Of a stretch of DNA of 64,000 nucleotides, positions 1 to 8,665 are shown one piece after another. Made by a program: the position numbers and the translations under genes. The DNA lies in the NCBI RefSeq assembly GCF_900096965.1, contig NZ_FMYM01000001.1:1-64000 (forward strand). The letters are read 5' to 3'. Every line of letters begins with the position of its first letter. Within the stretch, counting starts at the first letter, position 1. This DNA is from Shouchella lonarensis (GTDB lineage: Bacteria; Bacillota; Bacilli; Bacillales; Bacillaceae_D). Under the pieces are notes generated by a model. That model was given only the letters and a program-made list of their open reading frames with translations, searched no databases and had not been told where the DNA came from.

Positions 1-36
1 GAGGGTCTTTTCTTTTTTGCCCAGTCTTTTGCACCC

Positions 37-59
37 AATATTCCACAATGTGGAATATT
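37..59. promoter_or_regulatory. 23-bp palindrome upstream of htpX
   Basis: Arms AATATTCCACA and TGTGGAATATT are perfect 11-bp inverted repeats around a single A. The element lies about 140 bp upstream of htpX. Its symmetry and length suit a dimeric repressor operator, but the gene to its left is outside the window, so which promoter it serves is unclear. No protein is assigned. Confidence 0.4.
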
Positions 60-197
60 ACGTGTTTCAGTCCTCGAGAACTATTTTACACATACTTAAA
101 AATAGGTACATCCACAGCATCAATCTCTTTTTAAACACATACAAATGTGGTAAAATAAAGACAGGTATATTGAAGCAAGAACAGGAGGAAGATAGGC

Positions 198-1112
198 ATG
201 CCAAAAAGAATTTTACTGTTTATATTGACCAATATCTTGGTGTTAACAACAATTGGCATCGTTTGGTCGCTCATTACCCGATTTACTGGTATGAATAGCT
301 CGTATTATACAGGCGGTCCTGGTCTAGGAATTGACTTTGGGACATTGCTCGTATTAAGTGCCGTAATTGGTTTCTCAGGTGCGTTTGTTTCTTTAGCCAT
401 TTCCCGCTGGGTTGCGAAGAAAATGATGGGCGTAAAAGTCATCGACCCGGATGGCCCGCTTACGTCACGCGAGCGTATGGTTGTTGAAAAAGTACATCGT
501 CTATCACGCGCGGCAGGTTTAATGCATATGCCAGAAGTGGGGATTTACAACTCACCTGAAGTCAATGCATTTGCGACCGGTCCATCAAAGAAAAAGTCAC
601 TTGTAGCTGTTTCGTCCGGCTTGCTTGATGTGATGGATGATGATGCGATTGAAGGGGTTATCGCCCATGAAGTCGCGCACGTTGCCAACGGCGATATGGT
701 GACAATGACGTTATTACAAGGAATTGTCAACACGTTTGTTGTGTTCTTATCCCGCATAGCGGCAATCATTGTTTCACGATTTGTGCGTGAGGAAATGCAA
801 TTTATTGTTCAGTTTATCGCAGTGATTGTGTTTCAAATTTTGTTTTCGATTCTTGGTAGCCTCGTCGTCATGGCATTCTCGCGGTACCGTGAGTTTCATG
901 CAGACCGCGGTGGCGCCGACTTGGCAGGCAGAGACAAAATGGCACATGCACTCCGCTCTTTGAAGGCGTACATTGATAGAGCACATGTTGATCATGGTAC
1001 AAATGATGCAGCCGTACAAACAATGAAAATTAGTGGTCCAGGTGGGATTGCGCGATTGTTCTCATCTCACCCAGAATTAGATGAAAGAATTGCTCGTTTA
1101 GAGCGTATGTAA
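198..1112 (+). CDS. htpX: Protease HtpX homologue (M48 membrane metalloprotease)
   Basis: Integral-membrane zinc metalloprotease of 304 residues, the usual length for HtpX, involved in membrane-protein quality control. Two N-terminal membrane segments (about residues 5-25 and 48-70) are followed by the zinc site HEVAH at 157-161. Two more hydrophobic segments (about 172-225) follow, then the third ligand in REFHAD (E232). The ATG follows an AGGAGGA Shine-Dalgarno. A weak -10-like TAAAAT lies at 151-156, and a short hairpin with a T run follows the stop. It appears to be transcribed alone. Family assignment is firm; in B. subtilis htpX is under repressor control, and the palindrome at 37-59 could play that role here (inference). 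Confidence 0.95.
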   Translation: MPKRILLFILTNILVLTTIGIVWSLITRFTGMNSSYYTGGPGLGIDFGTLLVLSAVIGFSGAFVSLAISRWVAKKMMGVKVIDPDGPLTSRERMVVEKVHRLSRAAGLMHMPEVGIYNSPEVNAFATGPSKKKSLVAVSSGLLDVMDDDAIEGVIAHEVAHVANGDMVTMTLLQGIVNTFVVFLSRIAAIIVSRFVREEMQFIVQFIAVIVFQILFSILGSLVVMAFSRYREFHADRGGADLAGRDKMAHALRSLKAYIDRAHVDHGTNDAAVQTMKISGPGGIARLFSSHPELDERIARLERM

Positions 1113-1118
1113 GAGAAG

Positions 1119-1146
1119 ACTGCTTCCGATAAGGGGGCAGTTTTTT
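1119..1146 (+). terminator. Terminator after htpX
   Basis: Short stem ACTGC/GCAGT, extended by G-U pairs, followed by six T residues, starting seven bases after the htpX stop. Confidence 0.65.
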
Positions 1147-1348
1147 AACGCAGAAACCAATAATATAGCGGTAAATATAAATGATAAATTTTTAAAATAA
1201 AGAAATCAAATGTTAATAAGTCATTATACTGGAAAAGTAAGCGTTCTCATGTTTTAATAAATATGGGTAGTACTTGAAATAGAAGTGAGTTGTCACTTTT
1301 CTGGTGACATTTGATTTCTGGATATATAGATATAAGGGGGTAAATAAA

Positions 1349-1666
1349 TTGAAGGCTACTGGTATTGTTAGAAAAATTGATCAACTAGGCCGGATTGTGA
1401 TACCAAAGGAACTCCGGAATGTCATGGGGCTTGAAATTGGTACACCGATGGAGATTTATGTTGAAGAAGAGCGGATTATTGTGCAAAAATATGAACCATC
1501 TATTAAAGCATGTATGGTAACAGGCGAATCGTCACATGAGCATTTGTTGTTAGCGGATGGGAATATTGTAATAAGTAAACGAGCTGCAACGCAGTTGTTA
1601 GAGGAACTCCAGAAACAAATGGGCGCGCCTGAACAAGAAGAAAAAGAGGTTGTCGCATTATCATAA
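1349..1666 (+). CDS. abrB: AbrB/Abh-family transition-state regulator
   Basis: DNA-binding protein of 105 residues. The N-terminal swapped-hairpin AbrB domain is clear (GIVRKIDQLGRIVIPKEL, about residues 4-21). The C-terminal half carries the multimerisation region seen in AbrB and Abh. I use TTG at 1349 because AAGGGGG lies eight bases upstream and the protein then begins MKATGIVRK like the family; a longer reading from 1304 adds residues with no family match. Such proteins repress post-exponential genes. AbrB and Abh paralogues cannot be separated by eye. The C-terminal tail is acidic and slightly longer than in AbrB (about 95 residues). Confidence 0.88.
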   Translation: MKATGIVRKIDQLGRIVIPKELRNVMGLEIGTPMEIYVEEERIIVQKYEPSIKACMVTGESSHEHLLLADGNIVISKRAATQLLEELQKQMGAPEQEEKEVVALS

Positions 1667-1683
1667 AAGCAAGTGTCTAAAAC

Positions 1684-1713
1684 ACTCGTGCAAACAAACT
1701 CGTTTGCACGAGT
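1684..1713. terminator. Hairpin between convergent abrB and next gene
   Basis: Perfect 12-bp arms ACTCGTGCAAAC and GTTTGCACGAGT with a six-base loop, six bases from the convergent gene end. There is no clean T tract, so this could be a bidirectional terminator or simply a stable 3' hairpin. Confidence 0.55.
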
Positions 1714-1718
1714 ACATA

Positions 1719-1970
1719 TTAAGATACGCTTAGCCGTGCATCCTCTTGTTTATAAATTGCTTCAATTTCTTCCGCGATGTCTTCTTCTAACTCTTGCCAC
1801 GTCGGTAACGAATCATAGTTTTGTATGACTGTAAACGTCTGTAAACAAACAAGCAAAAATGGATAAGACTCCCCTTTGTCTTCAATGATGATATACATAT
1901 GGCTATCTTTCGTATAAATCATATCACCCGGCTTTCGGGTAGCAAGGGGTTCATTGACGTGAATATCCAT
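1719..1970 (-). CDS. Small hypothetical protein, 83 aa
   Basis: Conserved-looking soluble protein of 83 residues with an acidic C-terminal helix (EELEEDIAEEIEAIYKQE). The start is set by AAGGAGG eight bases upstream of the ATG at 1970, which removes 19 residues of a longer reading. No signal peptide or membrane segment. It converges on abrB and is divergent from the RNase HI gene. I do not recognise a family. Confidence 0.72.
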   Translation of the reverse strand: MDIHVNEPLATRKPGDMIYTKDSHMYIIIEDKGESYPFLLVCLQTFTVIQNYDSLPTWQELEEDIAEEIEAIYKQEDARLSVS

Positions 1971-2088
1971 ATACGAAACCTCCTTTTTCATTATCATTGT
2001 CAACCGAGGCAAAGTGTATACAGGCAAGTGATTGAGGCTGGTAAATCATACGCATTTCCGTTAAAGTACTAAGTGAGGAGGAATGTGT

Positions 2089-2712
2089 GTGGCAAAGAAG
2101 AAGTATTACGTCGTTTGGCATGGGAGAAAACAAGGCGTTTTTGATCATTGGTCAGCGTGCGAAGAACAAGTAAAAGGATTTACTGGTGCAAAATTTAAAT
2201 CATACAATACGAAGAAAGAAGCAGATGAGGCATTTAAGGCTGGCCCACAAAATACAGCTTCAGTAGCAAAACAATCACCTAAAGAAGTAAAGGATCAATC
2301 CGGGATCATTTGGGATAGCATTAGTGTTGATGTAGGTAGCCGCGGAAACCCTGGTCCTGTTGAATATAAAGGGGTTGACACAAAAACGGGTGCGATTTTA
2401 TTTGAAAAAAAGCCGATGAAGATGGGCACAAACAACATGGGTGAATTTTTAGCGATCGTGCACGGGCTGGCCTACGTGAAAAAGTTAGGGGTACAAAAGC
2501 CAGTCTATTCTGATTCAACAACAGCAATCGGGTGGGTTCAAAAGAAAAAAGCGAATGCAACGTTAAAGCGGACAGCAGATACCGCTGAAATTTGGGCGCT
2601 TGTCGATCGAGCAGAAAAATGGTTAAAGGAAAACCGCGACCATGCCCCTGTGTTAAAATGGCATACGAAGCAATGGGGTGAAATTAAGGCGGACTACGGG
2701 CGAAAAGGGTAG
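2089..2712 (+). CDS. rnhA: Ribonuclease HI with N-terminal hybrid-binding domain
   Basis: Cleaves RNA in RNA/DNA hybrids. 207 residues. The N-terminal viroplasmin-like hybrid-binding domain (about 4-50, KYYVVWHGRKQGVFDHW) is followed by a Lys/Gln-rich linker and an RNase H domain from about residue 75. The DEDD catalytic set is visible as D81 (SVDVGS), E119 (NNMGEF), D142 (YSDST) and D202 (KADYG). The whole layout closely matches the crystallised B. halodurans RNase HI. GTG at 2089 is preferred over ATG at 2083 because the GAGGAGG site would sit too close to the ATG, and MAKKKYY matches the homologue. The aldehyde dehydrogenase starts 33 bp downstream, suggesting co-transcription. Confidence 0.95.
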   Translation: MAKKKYYVVWHGRKQGVFDHWSACEEQVKGFTGAKFKSYNTKKEADEAFKAGPQNTASVAKQSPKEVKDQSGIIWDSISVDVGSRGNPGPVEYKGVDTKTGAILFEKKPMKMGTNNMGEFLAIVHGLAYVKKLGVQKPVYSDSTTAIGWVQKKKANATLKRTADTAEIWALVDRAEKWLKENRDHAPVLKWHTKQWGEIKADYGRKG

Positions 2713-2745
2713 CAGTACATTTGCGTGGAGGAAGGGTGGATTTGT

Positions 2746-4107
2746 ATGAACATGGATATGAGAGAGCGCCAACAAGCATACGTACGCTCCGGTATAACCA
2801 AACCGGCGACATTTCGAGAGCAGCAATTGCGTAAGTTAAAGGAGATGTTGGAACGTTATGAGTCAACATTACTCACCGCGGTACAGCGTGATTTAAATAA
2901 ACAGTCCTCGGAAGCGTATATGACTGAATTTGGCTTTGTTTATCAAGAGATTACCCACGCGCTTGAATCTTTAACCGCGTGGATGAAACCAGTCAAAATA
3001 AAGACGCCTCCCTCACATGTCGGTTCTCGCAGTTGGGTGCAGCCTGAACCATATGGTAGTGTGCTCGTCATTGCGCCGTGGAACTATCCAATTCAATTAA
3101 CGCTCACGCCGTTAGTTGGCGCGCTTGCGGCTGGTAATAGCGTTGTATTGAAGCCGTCGGAGTTAACACCACATACTTCTCGTGCCCTGGCAGAAGCGAT
3201 CACAGCGACGTTTTCACCCGAGGTGGTTTCTGTAATTGAGGGAGACGCCAAGGTAGCTTCAGCACTTTTAGACCAACCATTTGACTATATTTTCTTTACG
3301 GGCAGCGTTGCGGTTGGAAAGATTGTCATGGAAAAAGCTGCCCGCCATTTAACGCCGCACACGTTGGAGCTTGGTGGAAAAAGCCCGGCAATTGTAGATA
3401 AAACAGCGAAACTTACAATGGCAGCGAAAAGGATTGCGTGGGGAAAGTTTTCGAACGCAGGGCAAACATGTATTGCCCCAGACTATGTACTCGTTCATCA
3501 ACATGTGTATGAGTCGTTTCTTGAGCAATTAAAAAAACAAACATTAAAGCTGTTCTCTGAACGAACCGCCGACGGGACGTACACACAAATTGTAAATGAA
3601 CGACATTTTAAGCGGTTGTGTGCGTATTTTGATGATGGAACGATCGCGCTTGGCGGACAACACGATATGTCAACGCGTATGATTGCCCCGACCATTTTAA
3701 CGGATGTGTCATGGGAATCTGCGGTGATGCAAGAAGAGATTTTTGGTCCGATTTTGCCAGTCATCCCTTATGACAATGAGGATCATGTGCTTGCGCGCTT
3801 GCATGCGCTCCCTAATCCACTCGCACTCTATGTATTTGCAGAAGATGTAGCGATACAAGAGCTGTTTACCGCGCAAGTTTCATTTGGCGGTGGTTGTATA
3901 AATGACACGTTGATGCATGTAGCAAATGTACATTTACCGTTTGGAGGGAAAGGGCCTAGTGGCATTGGTGCCTATCATGGTGATGAGAGCTTCCGCACGT
4001 TCTCGCACCAAAAGAGTTTACTGAAACAGTCAACAACAGTCGATATTCCGTTTCGTTATCAAACAGGTAAGCTTGGAGAAAAAGTCATTCGGAAATTGAT
4101 GAAATAA
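2746..4107 (+). CDS. Class 3-like aldehyde dehydrogenase (YwdH type)
   Basis: NAD(P)-dependent oxidation of aldehydes to acids; 453 residues, the short class 3 length. Catalytic Cys242 lies in NAGQTC, the general-base Glu208 in LELGGKSP, and the cofactor-binding PWNYP motif is at 111-115. The ATG at 2746 follows GGAGGAAGGG by about nine bases. There is no membrane tail. Soluble and cytoplasmic; the natural substrate cannot be told from sequence. Resembles YwdH of B. subtilis. Confidence 0.9.
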   Translation: MNMDMRERQQAYVRSGITKPATFREQQLRKLKEMLERYESTLLTAVQRDLNKQSSEAYMTEFGFVYQEITHALESLTAWMKPVKIKTPPSHVGSRSWVQPEPYGSVLVIAPWNYPIQLTLTPLVGALAAGNSVVLKPSELTPHTSRALAEAITATFSPEVVSVIEGDAKVASALLDQPFDYIFFTGSVAVGKIVMEKAARHLTPHTLELGGKSPAIVDKTAKLTMAAKRIAWGKFSNAGQTCIAPDYVLVHQHVYESFLEQLKKQTLKLFSERTADGTYTQIVNERHFKRLCAYFDDGTIALGGQHDMSTRMIAPTILTDVSWESAVMQEEIFGPILPVIPYDNEDHVLARLHALPNPLALYVFAEDVAIQELFTAQVSFGGGCINDTLMHVANVHLPFGGKGPSGIGAYHGDESFRTFSHQKSLLKQSTTVDIPFRYQTGKLGEKVIRKLMK

Positions 4108-4120
4108 ACGTCATAATGTT

Positions 4121-4159
4121 GTTCGCCCCCTCATAGGATGTGACGAAGAGGGGGCGAAC
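4121..4159 (+). promoter_or_regulatory. Hairpin covering the RBS of a 32-aa ORF
   Basis: Perfect 12-bp arms GTTCGCCCCCTC and GAGGGGGCGAAC with a 15-base loop. No T run follows on either strand, so it is a poor intrinsic terminator. The right arm contains the GAGGGGG that serves as Shine-Dalgarno for the small ORF at 4163, so the stem would hide it. Confidence 0.45.
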
Positions 4160-4162
4160 GCA

Positions 4163-4261
4163 TTGTTAAAAAAGTGGACAAGCGAAGAAAAGTATTGGGT
4201 TATCGCTGGGATTGTGACATTGGTTGTGATGATCAGTAGTGCTCATTATGGCTTACAATAG
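4163..4261 (+). CDS. 32-aa putative membrane peptide
   Basis: TTG start, with GAGGGGG about seven bases upstream. The product is a charged N-terminus (LKKWTSEEKYW), one hydrophobic helix (VIAGIVTLVVMIS) and a short tail ending HYGLQ. It lies alone between the aldehyde dehydrogenase and the first M3 peptidase. The positive-inside layout suggests a single-span membrane peptide. Its ribosome site is inside the hairpin at 4121-4159. No family recognised. Confidence 0.5.
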   Translation: MLKKWTSEEKYWVIAGIVTLVVMISSAHYGLQ

Positions 4262-4325
4262 AAATTTTATGGTAGGATAGAAGTCATTCGTATAACGAAA
4301 TAGAGAGAGAAAGTGGGCGAGAGAG

Positions 4326-6089
4326 ATGAGTTATCCAATGAAATGGGATTTAGACTCTTTATTTAAAGGAGGAAGTCAGTCAGAGGAATTGGCTGCATTT
4401 TTACAGGAGACAGATACGTTGTTTCAAACATGGTTAGATCGTCCTGAAACTGATGTAATCATTTCCGAGTTAACACACGCCGTTGACATGCTGTTTGGAC
4501 GGATCAATGAGATGTTTTCGTTTGTGTCGTGTTTAATTGCACAGGACGTGAACGACAATCAGGCCTTGTTGTTAGAAGAAAAGTTGCAAGTACAACGTGT
4601 GAAATTTGAGTCATTGCGCTTGCGTTTGGCAGCACGTTTAAGAGAACTAGAAGATGATGCGTTTGCGACATTACTCACGGAAGAAGCATTAAAACCATTT
4701 GCTTTTTCGCTTTCTGAGTTGCGACAACATGCGAAAGATGAAATGGATCCAGCACGCGAGCACTTGGCAGCAAGCCTCGCGAAAGATGGCTATCATGCTT
4801 GGCAGTCTGTATATAATGAAGCAGTCGGTCGGATGGAAATCCCGTTTGAAGAAGATGGCGAGACAAAAATATTGTCGGCAGGACAGCTGTCTAATCGTCT
4901 GGATAGTCCAAACACGGCAGTGCGCGAGCGTGCTTCTTTAGCATATCAAAAAGCATGGAGCAAAGAAGCACCACTATTTGCCCAAACATTAAATCGTTTA
5001 GCTGGTTTCCGCTTAAGTTTGTATGAGGCGCGCGGTTGGGATGATGTGTTGAAAGAACCACACGCCCTTAATCGTATGCAAGAAAAAACATTACAGACGA
5101 TGTGGGAGACAATCACAAAAAATAAGTCGCGTTTTTACAGATACATGGATGAAAAAGCGAAGTTACTTGGTGTTGAGAAGCTGAGCTTTCGTGATGTTCA
5201 TGCTCCTTTACCAGTGGAAAATAAAGAACAAAGCGATATACCATATGATGACGCGTGTGATCTCATCATTCGGCATTTCCGTAAGTTCAGTCCGAAGATG
5301 GCTGATTTTGCTGAGATGGCGCTCCGCGATGGGTGGATAGAGGCTGAAAATCGGGCCGGAAAACGTCCTGGTGGTTTTTGTACGACCTTTTTGTTGTCCG
5401 GAGAATCGCGTATATTTATGACGTACGATGGGTCGATGGCAAATGTAGCGACATTGGCGCATGAGCTTGGTCATGCATATCATAGCTGGTGTTTAAAAAA
5501 CAAGCCCGTTCAATTAGCGAAAGAGTACCCAATGAGTATTGCCGAGATGGCGTCAACTTTTGCAGAGATCATTGTTGCGGATGCGCTATTGGCAGAGACA
5601 GAGGACGAAGCGACGAAGAAAATGTTAGTTGAAAATCACCTTTCTCGTTCGTTATCATTTTTTATGAATATCCATGCGCGCTTTCTGTTTGAAATGCGCT
5701 TTTATGAAGAACGTAAAAACGGCATGGTGTCACAGGAACGCTTAAATGAAATGATGGTTGCAGCACAGAAAGAAGCATATGGCGACCAATTGTCGGAATA
5801 TGATCCGTATTTCTGGGCGTCGAAACTACACTTTCATATTACGATGCGGCCATTTTACAACTTTCCGTACACATTCGGATATTTATTTAGTCTCGGTGTT
5901 TACGCGCAGGCGTTAAAGTCGGGGGCGTCATTTGAAGATCAATATATTGCACTGCTTGAAGATAGCGGTAGTATGACGATGGAAGATTTGGCAATGAAGC
6001 ATCTAGGTGTGGATTTAACAACGCCTCAGTTTTGGCAAGAGGCCCTCGATGTTGTGTTGGCTGATGTGGACAAGTTTTTAGCGCTTTAA
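4326..6089 (+). CDS. M3-family oligoendopeptidase (first tandem copy)
   Basis: Cytoplasmic zinc oligopeptidase of 587 residues, PepF/M3 type. The active-site helix reads HELGH at 379-383, with the third ligand probably E407 in SIAEMAST. The N-terminal half is helical as expected for M3 proteins, which bury short peptides in a channel. The ATG follows GAGCGAGAG-type purines. The neighbouring gene at 6234 is a full-length paralogue in the same orientation, so this locus is a tandem duplication. A hairpin terminator follows. Oligopeptide turnover is the family role; the particular substrate is unknown. Confidence 0.92.
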   Translation: MSYPMKWDLDSLFKGGSQSEELAAFLQETDTLFQTWLDRPETDVIISELTHAVDMLFGRINEMFSFVSCLIAQDVNDNQALLLEEKLQVQRVKFESLRLRLAARLRELEDDAFATLLTEEALKPFAFSLSELRQHAKDEMDPAREHLAASLAKDGYHAWQSVYNEAVGRMEIPFEEDGETKILSAGQLSNRLDSPNTAVRERASLAYQKAWSKEAPLFAQTLNRLAGFRLSLYEARGWDDVLKEPHALNRMQEKTLQTMWETITKNKSRFYRYMDEKAKLLGVEKLSFRDVHAPLPVENKEQSDIPYDDACDLIIRHFRKFSPKMADFAEMALRDGWIEAENRAGKRPGGFCTTFLLSGESRIFMTYDGSMANVATLAHELGHAYHSWCLKNKPVQLAKEYPMSIAEMASTFAEIIVADALLAETEDEATKKMLVENHLSRSLSFFMNIHARFLFEMRFYEERKNGMVSQERLNEMMVAAQKEAYGDQLSEYDPYFWASKLHFHITMRPFYNFPYTFGYLFSLGVYAQALKSGASFEDQYIALLEDSGSMTMEDLAMKHLGVDLTTPQFWQEALDVVLADVDKFLAL

Positions 6090-6103
6090 TACAAACAAAA
6101 ATG

Positions 6104-6145
6104 GCATGATCCTGCGCGAGGGTCATGCTGTTGTTCTTTTTAACA
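6104..6145 (+). terminator. Terminator after first M3 peptidase
   Basis: Stem GCATGATCC/GGTCATGC with a bulge, followed by a T-rich stretch. The left arm shares GGCATGATCC with the terminator behind the second copy, which suggests the terminator was duplicated with the gene. Confidence 0.65.
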
Positions 6146-6233
6146 ATTTTTTTAGAATATAAATGGACAAGTAAAAAATGGCGTGCTACGATAAGAATCA
6201 ATTTATTTTCAAAGAGAGAAAGAAGGGGAGCGC

Positions 6234-8015
6234 ATGACGGATACGAACATGACAAGTTATCGAATGAAGTGGGACTTAGATTCATTTTTTGAAGGAGGAA
6301 GTCATTCAAAAACATTTTCAGTCTTTTTGCAGGAGACAGAAGAATTGTTGCAAACATGGTTGGACCGTTCGATATGTAATGTAACGATTGCTGAATGGAC
6401 GCTTGCGCTTAATATGTTGAGTGATCGTTTAGATCATGCGGACTCATTTGTAGAATGCTTGGTTTCACAAGATGTCAACGATGAGCAAGCATTGTTGTTA
6501 GAGGAACGTTTACAAGCACAAAGTGTGAAGTATGATATCTTACGTCTGCGATTGTCGACCCGTTTAAGAGAGCTAAAGGACGATGAGTTTGCGGCTTTGT
6601 TAGAAGAAGAGGCATTAAAACCACTTGCTTTTGTCCTTTCTGAGATGCGGCAGCAAGCGAAGGATGAGATGGATTTAGAGAGAGAGAGCTTAGTCAAACG
6701 TTTAGCAAAAGATGGTTATCATGCGTGGCAATCGGTGTATGATGAAGCCATTGGCCGAATGGAGATCCCCTTTGAAGAAGACGGCAAGACAAACATGTTA
6801 TCAGCAGAGCAATTATTAAGAAAGCTTGACGGGCCAGACCGGACAGTGCGATTGCGCGCGTTTAAAGCGTATGAAAAGGCATGGGGACAAGAAGCGCCGT
6901 TATTTGCGCAAACATTAAATCGTTTAGCAGGCTTTCGTTTAAATTTATATGAGGCACGAGGTTGGTCCGATGTGTTGCAGGAGCCACTTGCGCTAAATCG
7001 GATGCAAGGAAAAACATTACAGACGATGTGGGAGACAATTACAAAAAATCAGTCGCGATTTTACCGTTATATGGATGCAAAAGCGACATTACTTGGCGTT
7101 GAGAAGCTTCATTTTCATGACGTTCACGCGCCTTTACCATCAAAAAATAAAGGAGACAATGAAGTTTCCTATAACGAGGCATGTGACTTGATCATTCGGC
7201 ATTTCCGTAAGTTCAGTCCGAAGATGGCCGATTTCGCTGAGATGGCACTCCGTGACGGTTGGGTAGAGGCCGAAAATCGTACGGGCAAACGTCCGGGTGG
7301 GTTTTGTACGGACTTTCCTTTATTAGGACAATCACGTATCTTTATGACGTACGATGGCTCAATGACAGGTGTGGCCTTTCTGGCGCATGAACTTGGCCAT
7401 GCGTACCATAGCTGGTGTTTAAAAAATGAACCATATGCTTTGACGCGAGAATACCCATTAAGCATTGCGGAAACGGCATCGACGTTAGCCGAGATGATGG
7501 TTGCGGATGCGCTTGTCGAAGAAGCAGAAGATAATCATGCGAAGAAAATGATGATCGAGAATAAGCTTGCTCGTGCGCTCGTTTATCTCAAGCACGTCCA
7601 TGCGACCTTCTTGTTTGAGACACGTTTTTATGAGGAGCGTAAAAACGGGATGGTGTCACAGGAGCGCTTAAATGAATTGATGGTTGCAGCACAGCAAGAG
7701 GCGTATGGCGATCGACTCGCGACATACGATCCGAATTTATGGGCTTCTGTCGAGCATTTTCATATTACGTCAGCGCCATTTTACAACTTCCCATACACAT
7801 TTGGATATTTATTTAGTCTTGGCGTTTACGCGCAGGCGTTAAAGTCGGGGACATCATTTGAAGATCAATATATTGCACTGCTCAAAGATAGCGGCAGTAT
7901 GACGGTGGAAGATTTGGCAATAAAGCATCTAGGTGTTAATTTAACAACGCCTCAATTTTGGCAAGAGGCCCTCGATGTTGTGTTGGCTGATGTGGAGAAG
8001 TTTTTGTCGCTATAA
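6234..8015 (+). CDS. M3-family oligoendopeptidase (second tandem copy)
   Basis: 593 residues, alignable end to end with the preceding gene. Active-site HELGH is at 385-389, with the likely third ligand E413 in SIAETAST, so both copies should be catalytic. It has six extra N-terminal residues (MTDTNM). Differences concentrate in the N-terminal third and around the region after the zinc site, whereas the last 60 residues are almost the same. AGAAGGGGAGCGC precedes the ATG. A separate terminator and 144-bp spacer indicate the copies may be expressed separately. Confidence 0.92.
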   Translation: MTDTNMTSYRMKWDLDSFFEGGSHSKTFSVFLQETEELLQTWLDRSICNVTIAEWTLALNMLSDRLDHADSFVECLVSQDVNDEQALLLEERLQAQSVKYDILRLRLSTRLRELKDDEFAALLEEEALKPLAFVLSEMRQQAKDEMDLERESLVKRLAKDGYHAWQSVYDEAIGRMEIPFEEDGKTNMLSAEQLLRKLDGPDRTVRLRAFKAYEKAWGQEAPLFAQTLNRLAGFRLNLYEARGWSDVLQEPLALNRMQGKTLQTMWETITKNQSRFYRYMDAKATLLGVEKLHFHDVHAPLPSKNKGDNEVSYNEACDLIIRHFRKFSPKMADFAEMALRDGWVEAENRTGKRPGGFCTDFPLLGQSRIFMTYDGSMTGVAFLAHELGHAYHSWCLKNEPYALTREYPLSIAETASTLAEMMVADALVEEAEDNHAKKMMIENKLARALVYLKHVHATFLFETRFYEERKNGMVSQERLNELMVAAQQEAYGDRLATYDPNLWASVEHFHITSAPFYNFPYTFGYLFSLGVYAQALKSGTSFEDQYIALLKDSGSMTVEDLAIKHLGVNLTTPQFWQEALDVVLADVEKFLSL

Positions 8016-8025
8016 ATATAAAAAC

Positions 8026-8065
8026 GGCATGATCCGAAGAGCATAAGGATCATGCCTATTTAGTC
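8026..8065 (+). terminator. Terminator after second M3 peptidase
   Basis: Perfect 10-bp stem GGCATGATCC/GGATCATGCC with an 11-base loop, followed by a T-rich stretch. Confidence 0.7.
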
Positions 8066-8125
8066 TTTTCGAACAAAACGTTCCAAAATGATCATAATAA
8101 GGTTATGTGCCATGATGTATGAAAG

Positions 8126-8153
8126 AAACGGTTTGAACTTACTGGAACCGTTT
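8126..8153 (-). terminator. Terminator overlapping end of the FbpB-like gene
   Basis: Stem AAACGGTT/AACCGTTT whose loop contains the TAA of the minus-strand gene. On the minus strand it is followed by CTTTC. Compact gene-end/terminator overlap. Confidence 0.5.
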
Positions 8154-8297
8154 TCGTTTTTTCTCTAAACGATCTTTCTTCTGCGCACGCTCGTATAATT
8201 TGTCGTCAATTTGTGTGAGCGCCTCTTCGTCGTTCAATAAATCACGACGATTTTGATCAACCAACTCTTCGAAACGAATCAAATGTCTTTTTCGCAT
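8139..8297 (-). CDS. FbpB-family small basic protein
   Basis: 52 residues starting MRKRHLIRFEELVDQN, which matches the small basic FbpB family of Bacillaceae (RKxHxxxFEELVxxN, then a Lys/Arg-rich helix). In B. subtilis FbpB helps the iron-sparing response; other members are uncharacterised, so the role here is inferred. AAAGGTGG lies five bases upstream of the ATG. A sigma-A-like promoter (TTGTAA, 16 bp, TATAAT) reads into it. No Fur box was seen. Confidence 0.75.
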   Translation of the reverse strand: MRKRHLIRFEELVDQNRRDLLNDEEALTQIDDKLYERAQKKDRLEKKRKRFQ

Positions 8298-8333
8298 AAT
8301 TTCCACCTTTATTTAGAATATTTCTTAACATAA

Positions 8334-8361
8334 ATTATACCATGGCCTACTTAGATTACAA
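8334..8361 (-). promoter_or_regulatory. SigA-type promoter of the FbpB-like gene
   Basis: On the minus strand, TTGTAA (8356-8361) and TATAAT (8334-8339) are separated by 16 bp, about 40 bp upstream of the gene. Confidence 0.6.
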
Positions 8362-8465
8362 CAGCAATTTTGTTACAAACATTTTATAAATTGATTTCTT
8401 AGTGAATGAAAGCAGAAGTTTTGTCGAAATATAGGAGCACGAAAGGTTGAGAGGAGGAAAGTCAA

Positions 8466-8624
8466 ATGAGTGAACATCGTTTAAGTATACTTGAACAACA
8501 AATTGCTCAATTAGCAGAAGAGATCACACAAATAAAGAGAAATCAAGGGATGCAGTTTTCTCAGTCAACAACAGACGAATATTTATTAGGTGTATACAAT
8601 TGTGAAAGCTGCACAAACGAGTAA
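8466..8624 (+). CDS. Small hypothetical protein, 52 aa
   Basis: ATG preceded by GAGAGGAGGAAAG. The first 30 residues form an amphipathic coiled-coil-like helix (LSILEQQIAQLAEEITQIK). The C-terminus carries a CESC pair. It sits 41 bp before the next gene and is probably co-transcribed with it. Not recognised. Confidence 0.6.
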   Translation: MSEHRLSILEQQIAQLAEEITQIKRNQGMQFSQSTTDEYLLGVYNCESCTNE

Positions 8625-8665
8625 AATGTTTTACAATAAAGGAGCGTGGTAAGGAGGGAGAAGAT

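Noticed and set aside
4121-4159. Intrinsic terminator after the aldehyde dehydrogenase
   Set aside because: The stem is strong but no T run follows on either strand, so it is reported as a regulatory hairpin instead.
5887-6357. 156-residue minus-strand frame across the gap between the M3 genes
   Set aside because: Overlaps both conserved M3 coding ends and the terminator; the composition is not protein-like.
8298-8465. Fur box upstream of the FbpB-like gene
   Set aside because: B. subtilis fbpB is iron-regulated, but nothing near GATAATGATTATC appears around the promoter here.
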